Below, one piece after another: positions 9,321-17,911 of a stretch of 64,000 nucleotides of DNA (the stretch's first letter is position 1; each line of letters begins with the position of its first letter). This DNA is from Fictibacillus phosphorivorans (GTDB lineage: Bacteria; Bacillota; Bacilli; Bacillales; Fictibacillaceae): contig NZ_CP015378.1 in the NCBI RefSeq assembly GCF_001629705.1, forward strand, positions 1,674,001 to 1,738,000, in the 5' to 3' direction. The notes beneath the pieces were generated by a model. The model saw nothing but the letters and a program-made list of their open reading frames with translations. It was not told where the DNA came from and made no database searches. The position numbers and the translations under genes are program-made.

Positions 9321-9757
9321 TGTCATTTCATTTTTCTATGGAAAAGGTATTGTCTGTTAAACAAAAAGAAAAAGAATCGATTGAACAAGAATTAGGAGAA
9401 GCTGTACAAGCATTTGAGAGCATAGCAGAAGAGATATACAGCCTCCTAAAAAGGAAAGAAGACATCGAGAACCAATCGAACTATACCTATCAACAAAGAA
9501 TCGTAGTAAACGATCTACAGAATACACAGCGTTTTCTGTTATCGATGACGAACAAGATCAAAGAATTACAGCCGCTGTTGCAAAGAGCAAGATAGAGAAT
9601 GCAAGTTATTCAGCAAAGATTATTGCAGCAGACCATTGAAGTGAAAAAATACGAAAAGCTAAAAGAAAGACAGCTCACCGCATATAGAGTGGAAGTTGCT
9701 TCTTATGAAAGTAAGCAGAACGACGAATTTTCGGTATTGCGTTTTGCGAAGTCGTAA
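9320..9757 (+). pseudogene. fliJ: fliJ interrupted by an in-frame TAG (flagellar export chaperone)
   Basis: From ATG 9320 the frame reads MSFHFSMEKVLSVKQKEKES and stops at TAG 9593-9595 after 91 residues. Read through, the same frame continues without another stop to TAA 9755-9757, giving 145 codons before the stop against 147 residues in B. subtilis FliJ. The downstream part (MQVIQQ, then IEVKKYEKLKERQ) is recognisably FliJ and stays in frame, so a single substitution is the only visible defect. FliJ is a coiled-coil chaperone and FliI stalk of the export apparatus; the C-terminal half would be lost. ATG 9599, two codons after the TAG, could restart a 52-residue fragment. Sequencing error is the main alternative. 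Confidence 0.85.
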
Positions 9758-9773
9758 AAAATCAGGTGATCAG

Positions 9774-10340
9774 ATGAAACAGAACGAAAAATCTAGCAAA
9801 ATGGTTTGGTTTTTATTAGTAGTATTCGTACCTTTCGTTTTTGCACTGACTGTTTTCGGAATCGTCCTTTCTTTTATGGGAGTAAACGTATGGGAAGAAG
9901 CAAAAAGCACGGGTAAGAACATACCCATTATCAAAAATGTTTTAAGCGAGAAAACGGAAGTAGCTGTTACAAACAATGTTCAAGAGAAGCAATGGAAATC
10001 AAAGTTCGATGAGCAAGAAGATTACATTAAAGTACTATCCGCTGATCTTCAAAAGAAAGAAAAAGAAGTTACCGATCTTAAAAGCAATATTGCCCTCTTA
10101 GAAAAGCAAGTTGAAGATGCAGAAACAACTGTAAAAGAAGAAGAGAATGAACAAGTAAAAAAGATTTATGAAGCCATGTCAGCGAAAGATGCTGCAGCTG
10201 TTATGTCAGAAATGAACAATAATCAGATCATGGGCATCTTGATGCTTTTACAGTCTGAAACCCAAGCTGCGATCCTTGCCAAGCTAGATGCGAAACGCGC
10301 GGCAGAGCTTACCGTACTAATGGCAAACAAAACGCTATAA
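9774..10340 (+). CDS. ylxF: YlxF/MotE-like membrane protein of the flagellar operon
   Basis: This 188-residue protein has one N-terminal transmembrane segment (about residues 11-34, VWFLLVVFVPFVFALTVF). A long extracytoplasmic coiled coil follows (EDYIKVLSADLQKKEKEV and onward), then a C-terminal MgtE-N-like bundle (AMSAKDAAAVMSEMNNNQ, AAILAKLDAKRAAEL). Position between fliJ and fliK matches B. subtilis ylxF. The MotE family is linked to stator assembly, but the role in Bacillus is not settled. ATG 9774 follows AGGTGATC; a longer frame from 9696 overlaps fliJ and lacks a ribosome site. Confidence 0.85.
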   Translation: MKQNEKSSKMVWFLLVVFVPFVFALTVFGIVLSFMGVNVWEEAKSTGKNIPIIKNVLSEKTEVAVTNNVQEKQWKSKFDEQEDYIKVLSADLQKKEKEVTDLKSNIALLEKQVEDAETTVKEEENEQVKKIYEAMSAKDAAAVMSEMNNNQIMGILMLLQSETQAAILAKLDAKRAAELTVLMANKTL

Positions 10341-10357
10341 AAGGAGGTGTGAAAAAC

Positions 10358-11527
10358 GTGCAATTAATGATTTCGCAGCCAGTGGTTTCAGGTGTACAGT
10401 CTTCACCAGGATCAGGATCTTCTCAAAAAAGTAACAGCATGGATACTCTCTTTTCCCAACTGCTAGCATCTTCAGCTACTGAAAACGAGGGAGTAACAGA
10501 AGGTTTAGGAGAAATGATCGCAAGTATTCTAGGTAACATTGAGGGACTTGAATGGAGTTCAGAACTATTAGATAACGAAACTGTTCAATCATTATTAAAC
10601 GATCTACCGCCTGGAATGAAAGAAGTGGTTGAGAAACTTCTTGAAAGCGAGATTGATTTTTCAGATATTGCAATAAACCCTTCGCCTGAGATGAAGCTAG
10701 CTCTATTGTTACAGCTTGTTGTTAATGAAGAAGTTGAGCCATTCTCGCAAAAAGACCAGAAGCAGATCACAGAAATGATCAGCCGATGGTTTCCAGGAAT
10801 AAAGCTTGACCAAAAAGATTCTCTAACAAAACAAACAGAGCAGATTTTTGGAGAGATTAAAAAGCTTCTAAACGAGTCATCGAGTAATGATAAGAATACT
10901 TTCTTAAAAGTTTTTGAGACACTCTCGGCCGAAAAAAAGGTGAAGAGCTTTGCGGACCAAGCTTTTCAGCGATACGTACCGACAGCTAAGTCAGTCGAAA
11001 CTAATGTTTCAGCTTCTAAAGATCTTCAAACGGTACAGAGTCCACTTTCTCCTATAGAACAATGGACATTGAAAGTGCCTGTTACAGGAGGGGAAGGACA
11101 GAAGGAGCAGTTTGTTCGTGAGGTTCAACAAATTATATCAAGAGGAAAACTGTTCGTTACAGAATCTGGATTTACAAAGATGCAGATTCGATTAACACCT
11201 GAACATCTCGGCAATATAGAGATTCAACTGATCCAAAAACATGGTGAGATCACAGCAAAGATCATTGCATCCAGCCAAGGTGCGAAAGATGCCTTGGATA
11301 GTCAGCTCACACAATTAAAACAAGCTTTCACAAGTCAAGATATAGATTTTGAAAAGATCGATGTCTTTCTTAACGGAGACGAACAGACCTTTGATTTCCG
11401 TGATCAACATAATCAAGCACATGAAGATCAACAGCATGCAGAACAGAACATGTCTGAGGATGAGAATTCAGATCATCTATCATTCGATGAACAATTATCG
11501 CAGTTGGTATTAAATGAAAAGGTGTGA
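10358..11527 (+). CDS. fliK: Flagellar hook-length control protein FliK
   Basis: This 389-residue secreted ruler senses hook length and switches the export gate through FlhB. The N-terminal two thirds are variable, Ser/Glu-rich and weakly conserved. The C-terminal domain carries MQIRLTPEHLGNIEIQL (about residues 272-288), the family signature. The tail is acidic and Gln/His-rich. Start GTG 10358 was chosen because AAGGAGGTG at 10341-10349 is correctly spaced for it; the upstream GTG 10349 lies within that ribosome site. Confidence 0.92.
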   Translation: MQLMISQPVVSGVQSSPGSGSSQKSNSMDTLFSQLLASSATENEGVTEGLGEMIASILGNIEGLEWSSELLDNETVQSLLNDLPPGMKEVVEKLLESEIDFSDIAINPSPEMKLALLLQLVVNEEVEPFSQKDQKQITEMISRWFPGIKLDQKDSLTKQTEQIFGEIKKLLNESSSNDKNTFLKVFETLSAEKKVKSFADQAFQRYVPTAKSVETNVSASKDLQTVQSPLSPIEQWTLKVPVTGGEGQKEQFVREVQQIISRGKLFVTESGFTKMQIRLTPEHLGNIEIQLIQKHGEITAKIIASSQGAKDALDSQLTQLKQAFTSQDIDFEKIDVFLNGDEQTFDFRDQHNQAHEDQQHAEQNMSEDENSDHLSFDEQLSQLVLNEKV

Positions 11528-11533
11528 TGAGTG

Positions 11534-11986
11534 ATGACCAAGATTTCTGAAGATCTGATGCTTTCTAATCATCAAGCAAAAACAAAGCAGACAGGATCAA
11601 ACATTTTAGGAAAAGATGATTTTCTAAAGATATTAATCACGCAGCTTCAAAACCAAGACCCTACAAGTCCGATGCAAGACCGAGAGTTTATTGCACAGAT
11701 GGCAAGCTTTTCATCACTAGAACAGATGACAAACATGAACCAAACGATGCAGCAATTCCTATCGTTCCAAACAGAATCTTCACTATTACAACAAAGCCAG
11801 ATGATCGGTAAACAAGTAACCTACGAAACAGAAACCGTTGATGCAGAAGGTAACAAAAAGATAGAAGAAAAAGAAGCTGTAGTGAAATCTGTTTTATTTG
11901 AAAAAGGATCCGTCATGTTGGAAATGAGTGATGGGACAAAGATCACAAGTTACCAAGTGATCAAAATAACCGATCAGGCAAAGTAA
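11534..11986 (+). CDS. flgD: Flagellar hook assembly (cap) protein FlgD
   Basis: This protein of about 150 residues is the scaffold on which FlgE subunits polymerise. It shows the conserved N-terminal core [20 protein letters not shown] at about residues 26-45, followed by [17 protein letters not shown]. It is short compared with proteobacterial FlgD but normal for Bacillus. GTG 11531 and ATG 11534 are both possible starts behind AAAGGTG; ATG has the better spacing. Confidence 0.94.
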   Translation: MTKISEDLMLSNHQAKTKQTGSNILGKDDFLKILITQLQNQDPTSPMQDREFIAQMASFSSLEQMTNMNQTMQQFLSFQTESSLLQQSQMIGKQVTYETETVDAEGNKKIEEKEAVVKSVLFEKGSVMLEMSDGTKITSYQVIKITDQAK

Positions 11987-11998
11987 GGAGTGGGTGAC

Positions 11999-12370
11999 AT
12001 GAGCGAACGTATACACGCTCATCAACTGTACCAGCCGATGCTTTACCCGAAACATCAGCAGAAAAAAACAGATCAATCTTTTCAGGCCGTATTCCAGAAA
12101 GAGCTTGAAAACCAACTCACGGTTAGTAAACACGCTCAAAAAAGGCTGCAAGATAGAAATATTACGATATCAGAAACAAGCTGGAACAAGATAAGCGAAA
12201 AGGTGATCGAAGCGGGCCAAAAAGGGATCAAAGACTCATTAGTGATCATGAAGAATGTCACGCTTGTCGTGAATGCTCCAAATCAAACCGTGATTACAGC
12301 GTTAGATCGAAACGAAAGTACATCTCAGATCTTTACAAACATCAATGGTGCTATCGTCATAGACGAATAA
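11999..12370 (+). CDS. Uncharacterised flagellar operon protein (YlzH / TIGR02530-like)
   Basis: This 123-residue soluble, basic protein lies between flgD and flgE, the place of ylzH in B. subtilis. The conserved block SKHAQKRLQDRNITISETSW and the C-terminal TVITALDRNE match my memory of the small family called simply flagellar operon protein; its function is unknown. There is no signal peptide or membrane segment. ATG 11999 has AAGGAG at 11984-11989; the in-frame GTG 11990 directly abuts that ribosome site. Confidence 0.8.
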   Translation: MSERIHAHQLYQPMLYPKHQQKKTDQSFQAVFQKELENQLTVSKHAQKRLQDRNITISETSWNKISEKVIEAGQKGIKDSLVIMKNVTLVVNAPNQTVITALDRNESTSQIFTNINGAIVIDE

Positions 12371-12453
12371 ATGAGCTGGACCTTTACAGGAGGCTCACAA
12401 AACTGCCGATTGATAGACGCAGTTAATAAACCAAGTAAGGGAGATAAAAACAA

Positions 12454-13326
12454 ATGTTACGTTCTATGTATTCAGGAATCAGTGGTATGAAAAACTTTCA
12501 GGTGAAGCTAGATGTAATCGGTAATAACATCGCAAACGTAAATACGTATGGATTTAAGAAGGGCCGTACAACTTTTAAGGACCTTGTGAGTCAGCAGATC
12601 TCAGGGGCTAGTGCTCCAACTGCAGGAGCTGGTGGAAGAGGTGGGGTTAATCCTAAACAAGTCGGATTAGGATCTCAATTAGCTACTATCGATACTGTGC
12701 ATACACAAGGTAGTTTACAAACTACTGCACGACCATTAGATTTAGGTATTTCTGGTGATGGCTTTTTTGTTGTAAACGATGGAACGAATGATTATTTAAC
12801 GAGAGCAGGAAACTTCTATCTTGATAAATCAGGGAATTTAGTAAACTCTGATGGAATGTTTGTAAAAGGGTATGAACCCACTCCAACAAACAATGGGGTA
12901 AATACGGGCAATGCAAGTAATATTGTAATTCCATCTACTGCAAAAAGCTTTAGTATAGGACCGGATGGAACAGTAAATTACATTATTGAAGGAGCAAGTG
13001 AACCTAAAGTAGCTGGCCAAATTTTTATCGCAAAGTTTTCAAATGACGGAGCATTAGAAAAAGCGGGTGGTAACCTTTATAGAGAAAGTTCTAACTCAGG
13101 GTTACCATTAAAAAATAGTCCGACGACATACAATGGTGCTGTCGTTTCTGCACCAGGTAAAAATGGAGCAGGCACACTAGTAGCAGGTGCTCTCGAAATG
13201 TCCAACGTAGACTTATCTGAAGAGTTCACTGAGATGATTGTTGCACAGCGTGGTTTCCAAGCGAATACCAGAATCATTACAACATCAGATGAGATCCTTC
13301 AAGAACTTGTGAACTTAAAACGTTAA
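12454..13326 (+). CDS. flgE: Flagellar hook protein FlgE
   Basis: This 290-residue hook subunit (called FlgG in old Bacillus annotations) has the axial N-terminus MLRSMYSGISGMKNFQVKLD then VIGNNIANVNTYGFKKGRT. A central Gly/Ala-rich hook domain follows, and the C-terminal coiled coil is FTEMIVAQRGFQANTRIITT then DEILQELVNLKR. It is shorter than proteobacterial FlgE, as usual in Bacillus. The 83-base gap upstream ends in AAGGGAGAT before the ATG. It is exported and capped by FlgD until FliK stops growth. Confidence 0.95.
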   Translation: MLRSMYSGISGMKNFQVKLDVIGNNIANVNTYGFKKGRTTFKDLVSQQISGASAPTAGAGGRGGVNPKQVGLGSQLATIDTVHTQGSLQTTARPLDLGISGDGFFVVNDGTNDYLTRAGNFYLDKSGNLVNSDGMFVKGYEPTPTNNGVNTGNASNIVIPSTAKSFSIGPDGTVNYIIEGASEPKVAGQIFIAKFSNDGALEKAGGNLYRESSNSGLPLKNSPTTYNGAVVSAPGKNGAGTLVAGALEMSNVDLSEEFTEMIVAQRGFQANTRIITTSDEILQELVNLKR

Positions 13327-13374
13327 CGTGAAGGGAGGTAGGAGTGAGCCAGAAACGGCTTAACTCTGAAACTC

Positions 13375-13587
13375 ATGATTTCTTTAACACAACTAAACGG
13401 CAATACGTTTACGCTGAATGCGATCTACATCGAACAGATTCAATCGTTTCCTGATACCACGATCACTTTGACAACAGGCAAAAAGTTTGTGGTTAAAGAA
13501 AGTGAAGAAGAGGTTGCTCAATTGATAGCAGCTTTTTATAGAAATATTACGCTATTGCCAATAAGTCAGAAAAGGGAGGGTCTGTAG
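13375..13587 (+). CDS. swrD: SwrD (YlzI), FlbD-family motility protein
   Basis: This 70-residue protein begins [20 protein letters not shown] and carries [18 protein letters not shown], the FlbD-family core. In B. subtilis SwrD is needed for full stator power and swarming. Position between flgE and fliL is as expected. The ATG has no ribosome site of its own: the only strong one, GGGAGGTAGGAG at 13333-13344, sits some 30 bases upstream and directly before an out-of-frame GTG. Confidence 0.9.
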   Translation: MISLTQLNGNTFTLNAIYIEQIQSFPDTTITLTTGKKFVVKESEEEVAQLIAAFYRNITLLPISQKREGL

Positions 13588-14016
13588 TTGGGAAAAAATA
13601 AAGTGGTAACGATCATGTTCTCCATGCTTGTAGCGATCGGTCTAATCGGTGCAGCAGGATATTACGGGTTTAAGCAGTTCTCACCTAAGACCGAAGCTTC
13701 TGAACCTACAGCAGAAGAGCTGGACAAGCTGATGGTCGAAACCAATGAAATGACAACCAATCTTGCAGATCAGTCTTATGTGAAGATTCAGTTCAAGATT
13801 CAAGCGGATAATGAAGATGCTAAACATGAACTTGAGAAAAGATTGTTTCAAGTGAACAACCTGATCATCTATGAGATCTCGAATAAAAAAACTGAAGAAC
13901 TATCGGGACAACAAGGACTGATTTCACTTGAGGACAAGTTGAAAACAGAGATTAATAAGGTTATGCAAGATGGGAAAGTAGTCAGAGTCTACACAACTCA
14001 AAAGATCATACAATAA
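13588..14016 (+). CDS. fliL: Flagellar basal body-associated protein FliL
   Basis: This 142-residue single-pass membrane protein supports stator function. The transmembrane segment is at about residues 10-29 (MFSMLVAIGLIGAAGYYGF), followed by an extracytoplasmic domain with YVKIQFKIQADNEDAKHELE and the SLEDKLKTEINKVM helix. The start is TTG 13588 behind AAAGGGAGGG at 13571-13580, directly after the swrD stop. Confidence 0.93.
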   Translation: MGKNKVVTIMFSMLVAIGLIGAAGYYGFKQFSPKTEASEPTAEELDKLMVETNEMTTNLADQSYVKIQFKIQADNEDAKHELEKRLFQVNNLIIYEISNKKTEELSGQQGLISLEDKLKTEINKVMQDGKVVRVYTTQKIIQ

Positions 14017-14050
14017 TTCATTAAAAACGGCATGAAAAGAGGTGAGACTC

Positions 14051-15043
14051 TTGGTTGATGTTTTGTCACAAAACGAAATAGATGCTCTTCTCTCCGCCCT
14101 TTCCACCGGAGAGATGGATGCAGAAGAGCTTAAAAAGGAAGAGTCAGAGAAAAAGGTTAAAGTATACGATTTTAAAAGAGCCCTACGTTTTTCGAAAGAG
14201 CAGATTCGCAGTTTAACGAGATTGCATGAGAACTTTGCAAGACTATTAACGACTTACTTCTCAGCTCAGCTGAGAACGTATGTCCAGATCGGTGTTGCAT
14301 CTGTTGACCAGCTGCCTTATGAAGAATTCATCCGTTCTGTTCCGAAGATGACGCTGTTGAATGTGTTCGAAGCCCATCCTTTTGAAGGGCGAATCTTAAT
14401 GGAAGTCAATCCGAATATCGCATATGCCATGCTTGATAGAGTGATGGGTGGTAGCGGCGCTGGAATGAATAAGATCGAGAATTTAACTGAGATCGAGACC
14501 AGAATCATGAATCAGTTATTTGAAAACACACTTGATAGTTTTAAAGAAGCATGGACAAGTGTGATTGAACTGGAGCCATTCATGCTCGATTTGGAAGTGA
14601 ATCCGCAATTTTTACAAATGGTTTCTCCAAACGAAACGGTAGTCGTGATCTCATTGAATACGACGATTGGTGAAACGAGCGGAATGATCAACATCTGTCT
14701 TCCACACGTTGTTATAGAGCCGATCATTCCTAAGCTCTCCGTTCATCATTGGATGCAGAATAAGAAGAAAACACCAATCCCAGGAGAGACCGAATTTATT
14801 GAACAAAAGATAAAGAACGCTTTCTTGCCTTTTAAAGTTGAATTAGGATCTTCAGACATGTCAATCGAAGAATTTCTAAACTTATCAATTGGTGATTGTA
14901 TTGAACTAGATCAACGGATCAACCAACCTCTCGTGATAAAAGTAGAAAACAATCCGAAGTTCTACGGACAACCCGGAAAGGTGAAGAAAAAGTTAGCCGT
15001 TCAAATTATCGAAACCATTAAGGAGGATGAGGATCAATGGTAA
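14051..15043 (+). CDS. fliM: Flagellar motor switch protein FliM
   Basis: This 330-residue C-ring protein receives CheY-P and passes the signal to FliG. The N-terminal LSQNEIDALLSAL (about residues 5-17) is the CheY-P-binding peptide. The CheC-like middle domain includes GGSGAGMNKIENLTEIE, and the C-terminal SpoA-like domain ends the protein. TTG 14051 is preferred as start because AGAGGTGA lies at 14038-14045; in-frame GTG 14042 lies inside that site. It overlaps fliY by 7 bases. Confidence 0.94.
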   Translation: MVDVLSQNEIDALLSALSTGEMDAEELKKEESEKKVKVYDFKRALRFSKEQIRSLTRLHENFARLLTTYFSAQLRTYVQIGVASVDQLPYEEFIRSVPKMTLLNVFEAHPFEGRILMEVNPNIAYAMLDRVMGGSGAGMNKIENLTEIETRIMNQLFENTLDSFKEAWTSVIELEPFMLDLEVNPQFLQMVSPNETVVVISLNTTIGETSGMINICLPHVVIEPIIPKLSVHHWMQNKKKTPIPGETEFIEQKIKNAFLPFKVELGSSDMSIEEFLNLSIGDCIELDQRINQPLVIKVENNPKFYGQPGKVKKKLAVQIIETIKEDEDQW

Positions 15044-16173
15044 GTGGAGATATGCTTTCACAAGACGAAATTGATGCTTTGTTGAATGGTGGAAGTCCTT
15101 CCTCGTCCGGAGAGACCGAAACCGAAGAATACCTATCATCGATCGAACGTGATGCTTTAGGTGAGATCGGAAACATCTCGTTTGGAAGTGCTGCAACAGC
15201 ACTATCCACCCTGTTAAATCAAAAAGTAGACATCACGACGCCGACGGTAACAGTTGTTAAACGCACCGAGTTAAAAGATGAGTTTCCGATTCCGCATGTT
15301 GCAGTCCAAGTTACGTATACAGAAGGGATCGAAGGAGCTAACTTGTTAGTGATCCGAAAGACAGATGCACAGATCATTGCAGACCTGATGCTTGGCGGTG
15401 AAGGTACAAATCCTTCTCCAGATTTTGGGGAATTGCAACTAAGTGCTGTTGGTGAAGCGATGAATCAGATGATGGGATCAGCTTCTACATCGATGTCTAC
15501 GATCTTTAATAAAAAAGTAGATATCTCTCCACCAAAAATTGATTTTCTGGATATTGAATCAAATACGAGTTTGATTCCTAATGAAGAGATACTAGTCAAA
15601 GTTTCATTCCGGCTTAAAGTGGGTGAACTGATTGATTCGAATATCATGCAGCTCATTGATGCTGAGTTTTCAAAAGACCTTGTACATAAGCTGATGAATC
15701 CTGAACCAGTTGTTGAAAAAGAGCCGGTTGCTGAATATGTACCACATGAAGAAGTCGCTCAACCATCTGCCCCTGTAGAGCATTATCAAGATCGAGTTCA
15801 TAGTGAGCCAAGAAATAATCCTCAGCCTGCTTATCAATCGCAGATGAGAGACGTTTCCATTCAGCCAGCAAGCTTTTCAGATTTTGGAGATTATGAGACG
15901 AATCAAAGAGATACGAAGAATTTAGACATGCTGTTAGACATTCCACTTCAAGTAACGGTTGAGCTTGGAAGAACCAAAAAAACGATTAAAGATATTTTAG
16001 AAATGTCTCAAGGTTCCATCGTAGAACTCGATAAACTAGCTGGTGAACCAGTTGATATCTTTGTAAACCAAAAGATGATCGCAAAAGGCGAGGTTGTCGT
16101 TATCGATGAGAACTTCGGAGTACGTGTAACTGAAATTTTAAGTCAGCGTGATCGCTTAGAAAAATTGAAATAA
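15037..16173 (+). CDS. fliY: FliY, CheY-P phosphatase and C-ring (FliN) protein
   Basis: This 378-residue protein is the Bacillus fusion of a CheC-type phosphatase and FliN. The N-terminus repeats the FliM-like MLSQDEIDALLNGG peptide. Two phosphatase motifs are visible: ERDALGEIGNISFGS (about residues 35-49) and LSAVGEAMNQMM (about 132-143). A Pro/Gln-rich linker leads to the C-terminal FliN/SpoA domain (DIPLQVTVELGRTKKTIKDI). It dephosphorylates CheY-P at the switch. The overlap with fliM suggests coupled translation. Confidence 0.96.
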   Translation: MVSGDMLSQDEIDALLNGGSPSSSGETETEEYLSSIERDALGEIGNISFGSAATALSTLLNQKVDITTPTVTVVKRTELKDEFPIPHVAVQVTYTEGIEGANLLVIRKTDAQIIADLMLGGEGTNPSPDFGELQLSAVGEAMNQMMGSASTSMSTIFNKKVDISPPKIDFLDIESNTSLIPNEEILVKVSFRLKVGELIDSNIMQLIDAEFSKDLVHKLMNPEPVVEKEPVAEYVPHEEVAQPSAPVEHYQDRVHSEPRNNPQPAYQSQMRDVSIQPASFSDFGDYETNQRDTKNLDMLLDIPLQVTVELGRTKKTIKDILEMSQGSIVELDKLAGEPVDIFVNQKMIAKGEVVVIDENFGVRVTEILSQRDRLEKLK

Positions 16174-16192
16174 TTATCGGAGGTAAAGTGAA

Positions 16193-16555
16193 ATGGGAGA
16201 ACGTATTTTAGTTGTTGATGATGCAGCATTTATGAGAATGATGATCAAAGATATCTTAGTAAAAAATGGATTTGATGTTGTAGGTGAAGCAGCAGATGGT
16301 GCGCAAGCGATCGAGAAATTCCAAGAGTTAAAACCAGATCTTGTTACGATGGATATCACGATGCCAGAGATGGACGGCATATCAGCTTTAAAAGAGATCA
16401 AGAAAACGAACCCTGAAGCAAAGATTATCATGTGTTCAGCGATGGGGCAGCAGGCTATGGTAATTGATGCGATCCAAGCTGGGGCAAAAGATTTTATCGT
16501 GAAGCCGTTTGCAGCTGACCGTGTAATCGAAGCGATCAAGAAAACTTTAGGATAA
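16193..16555 (+). CDS. cheY: Chemotaxis response regulator CheY
   Basis: This 120-residue single receiver domain has the acidic pair in VVDDAAF near the N-terminus, the phospho-acceptor Asp54 in TMDITMPEMDG, Ser in MCSAMG and the conserved Lys in FIVKPF. CheA phosphorylates it; CheY-P binds FliM and FliY and, in Bacillus, favours smooth swimming. Ribosome site GGAGG precedes the ATG. Confidence 0.97.
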   Translation: MGERILVVDDAAFMRMMIKDILVKNGFDVVGEAADGAQAIEKFQELKPDLVTMDITMPEMDGISALKEIKKTNPEAKIIMCSAMGQQAMVIDAIQAGAKDFIVKPFAADRVIEAIKKTLG

Positions 16556-16562
16556 GCCTTTC

Positions 16563-17225
16563 ATGTATCGATGGTTAATTAGTCTTTTTACAGCAGTTTG
16601 TCTCTCGCTTGTACCATATAGTGTACAAGCGGAAGGCAGCAGTTCAGGGAAAAGTGTTTATGACACCATAAATAAATCGGATCAAAAGGGTGATAAGGAA
16701 AAAGCACCAGCAACTAATAGCCCTGATAGTCCAGAGAGCGAAAGCACATTCATGATGCTTGTTAAGCTCGTGTTTATGCTTGGTATCGTTTTAGCGATCT
16801 TGTTTTTTGTTTTACGATTTATTCAAAGGAAATCTGTTAGTTTTCAAGATGGTAAAAACATTCAGTCCTTGGGAGGAATCGGAATCGGACAGAATCGTTC
16901 CGTACAGCTGATCAAAACAGGTAATTCTGTCTTGGTGGTAGGTGTTGGAGATTCGGTAACGCTCCTAAAAGAGATTACAGATGAAGATGAAGTTCAAATG
17001 ATGCTCGATCAACGTCCGTCTCAAAACGTTTCAACGATGACAAATCAATTGAAATTAAAATGGCTTAAAAATAGAAACGAAGAGTCTAGTAACACTTCGG
17101 CCGAAAAAGGGACAAAAGATCAGACTCAAAGCTTTAAGAACATGCTTCAATCGATCGTTCAAGATAAGAAGAATCAGCAAAAAGAACTGCAGAGAGTGCT
17201 TGAGAAAGGGAAACATCATGAATGA
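16563..17225 (+). CDS. fliO: Flagellar export protein FliO (FliZ in B. subtilis)
   Basis: This 220-residue protein has an N-terminal signal-like segment (LISLFTAVCLSLVPYSVQAE), a low-complexity Ser/Pro linker and a transmembrane helix near residues 61-82 (MLVKLVFMLGIVLAILFFVL). A cytoplasmic FliO domain follows (IGIGQNRSVQLIKTGNSVLV), then a charged coiled-coil tail. FliO helps assemble the FliP ring of the export gate. B. subtilis literature calls it fliZ, which is not the enteric regulator FliZ. It overlaps fliP by 8 bases. Confidence 0.9.
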   Translation: MYRWLISLFTAVCLSLVPYSVQAEGSSSGKSVYDTINKSDQKGDKEKAPATNSPDSPESESTFMMLVKLVFMLGIVLAILFFVLRFIQRKSVSFQDGKNIQSLGGIGIGQNRSVQLIKTGNSVLVVGVGDSVTLLKEITDEDEVQMMLDQRPSQNVSTMTNQLKLKWLKNRNEESSNTSAEKGTKDQTQSFKNMLQSIVQDKKNQQKELQRVLEKGKHHE

Positions 17226-17898
17226 ATTTATTCCTGGATTAGACTTGGATTTTATTAATAATAGCGATCCAGCGAACATGGAAACTACGATTCAGCTGTT
17301 GCTGCTCTTAACAGTCCTTTCGCTTGCTCCAAGTATCTTAATTCTTATGACTTGTTTTACGAGGATAATTATTGTCTTATCTTTTGTTCGAACTTCATTA
17401 GCGACGCAGCAGATGCCGCCTAACCAAGTTTTGGTTGGTATCGCACTGTTCTTAACTTTTTTTATCATGGCGCCAGTGATGCATGAGGTAAATAAAGAGG
17501 CGGTCCAGCCGTTAGTAAAAGGTGAGATCTCTCAAGAAGAAGCGTTTGATAAAGGAAGTCTTCCGATCAAAGAATTCATGGCAAAACATACACGTCAGAA
17601 AGATCTGATGCTGTTTATGGAATATGCGGGTGCGAAGAAGCCAGAAAGTATTAAAGATATTCCTTTAACGACACTTGTTCCTGCGTTTGCGATCAGTGAA
17701 TTAAAGACAGCTTTTCAGATTGGGTTCATGATATTTGTACCGTTCTTGATCATTGATATGGTCGTTGCGTCTATTTTAATGGCTATGGGGATGATGATGC
17801 TACCGCCCGTTATGATATCACTGCCATTTAAAATCTTGTTATTCGTACTGGTTGATGGCTGGTACCTCATCGTTAAATCATTGCTATTAAGCTATTAG
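17218..17898 (+). CDS. fliP: Flagellar export gate protein FliP
   Basis: This 226-residue polytopic membrane protein is the main ring subunit of the FliPQR gate. It shows MTCFTRIIIVLSFVRTSLAT then QQMPPNQVLVGIALFLTFF, and the C-terminal FMIFVPFLIIDMVVASILMA, all family hallmarks. Four hydrophobic segments are visible. ATG 17218 lies inside the end of fliO behind GAAAGGG; the in-frame ATG 17200 lacks a ribosome site and would add only MRKGNI. Confidence 0.96.
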   Translation: MNEFIPGLDLDFINNSDPANMETTIQLLLLLTVLSLAPSILILMTCFTRIIIVLSFVRTSLATQQMPPNQVLVGIALFLTFFIMAPVMHEVNKEAVQPLVKGEISQEEAFDKGSLPIKEFMAKHTRQKDLMLFMEYAGAKKPESIKDIPLTTLVPAFAISELKTAFQIGFMIFVPFLIIDMVVASILMAMGMMMLPPVMISLPFKILLFVLVDGWYLIVKSLLLSY

Positions 17899-17911
17899 GG
17901 CAGGTGGAAAC

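Noticed and set aside
9593..9595. Amber codon reassignment or programmed recoding to explain fliJ
   Set aside because: TAG ends several intact genes in the same operon, and no recoding signal such as a special hairpin is obvious after the codon. A mutation or sequence error is simpler.
9696..9773. Longer N-terminus for the YlxF-like protein
   Set aside because: It overlaps fliJ in another frame and lacks a ribosome site; ATG 9774 has one.
12371..12490. Short frame beginning ATG 12371 right after ylzH
   Set aside because: It overlaps flgE out of frame, has no ribosome site and no recognisable sequence.
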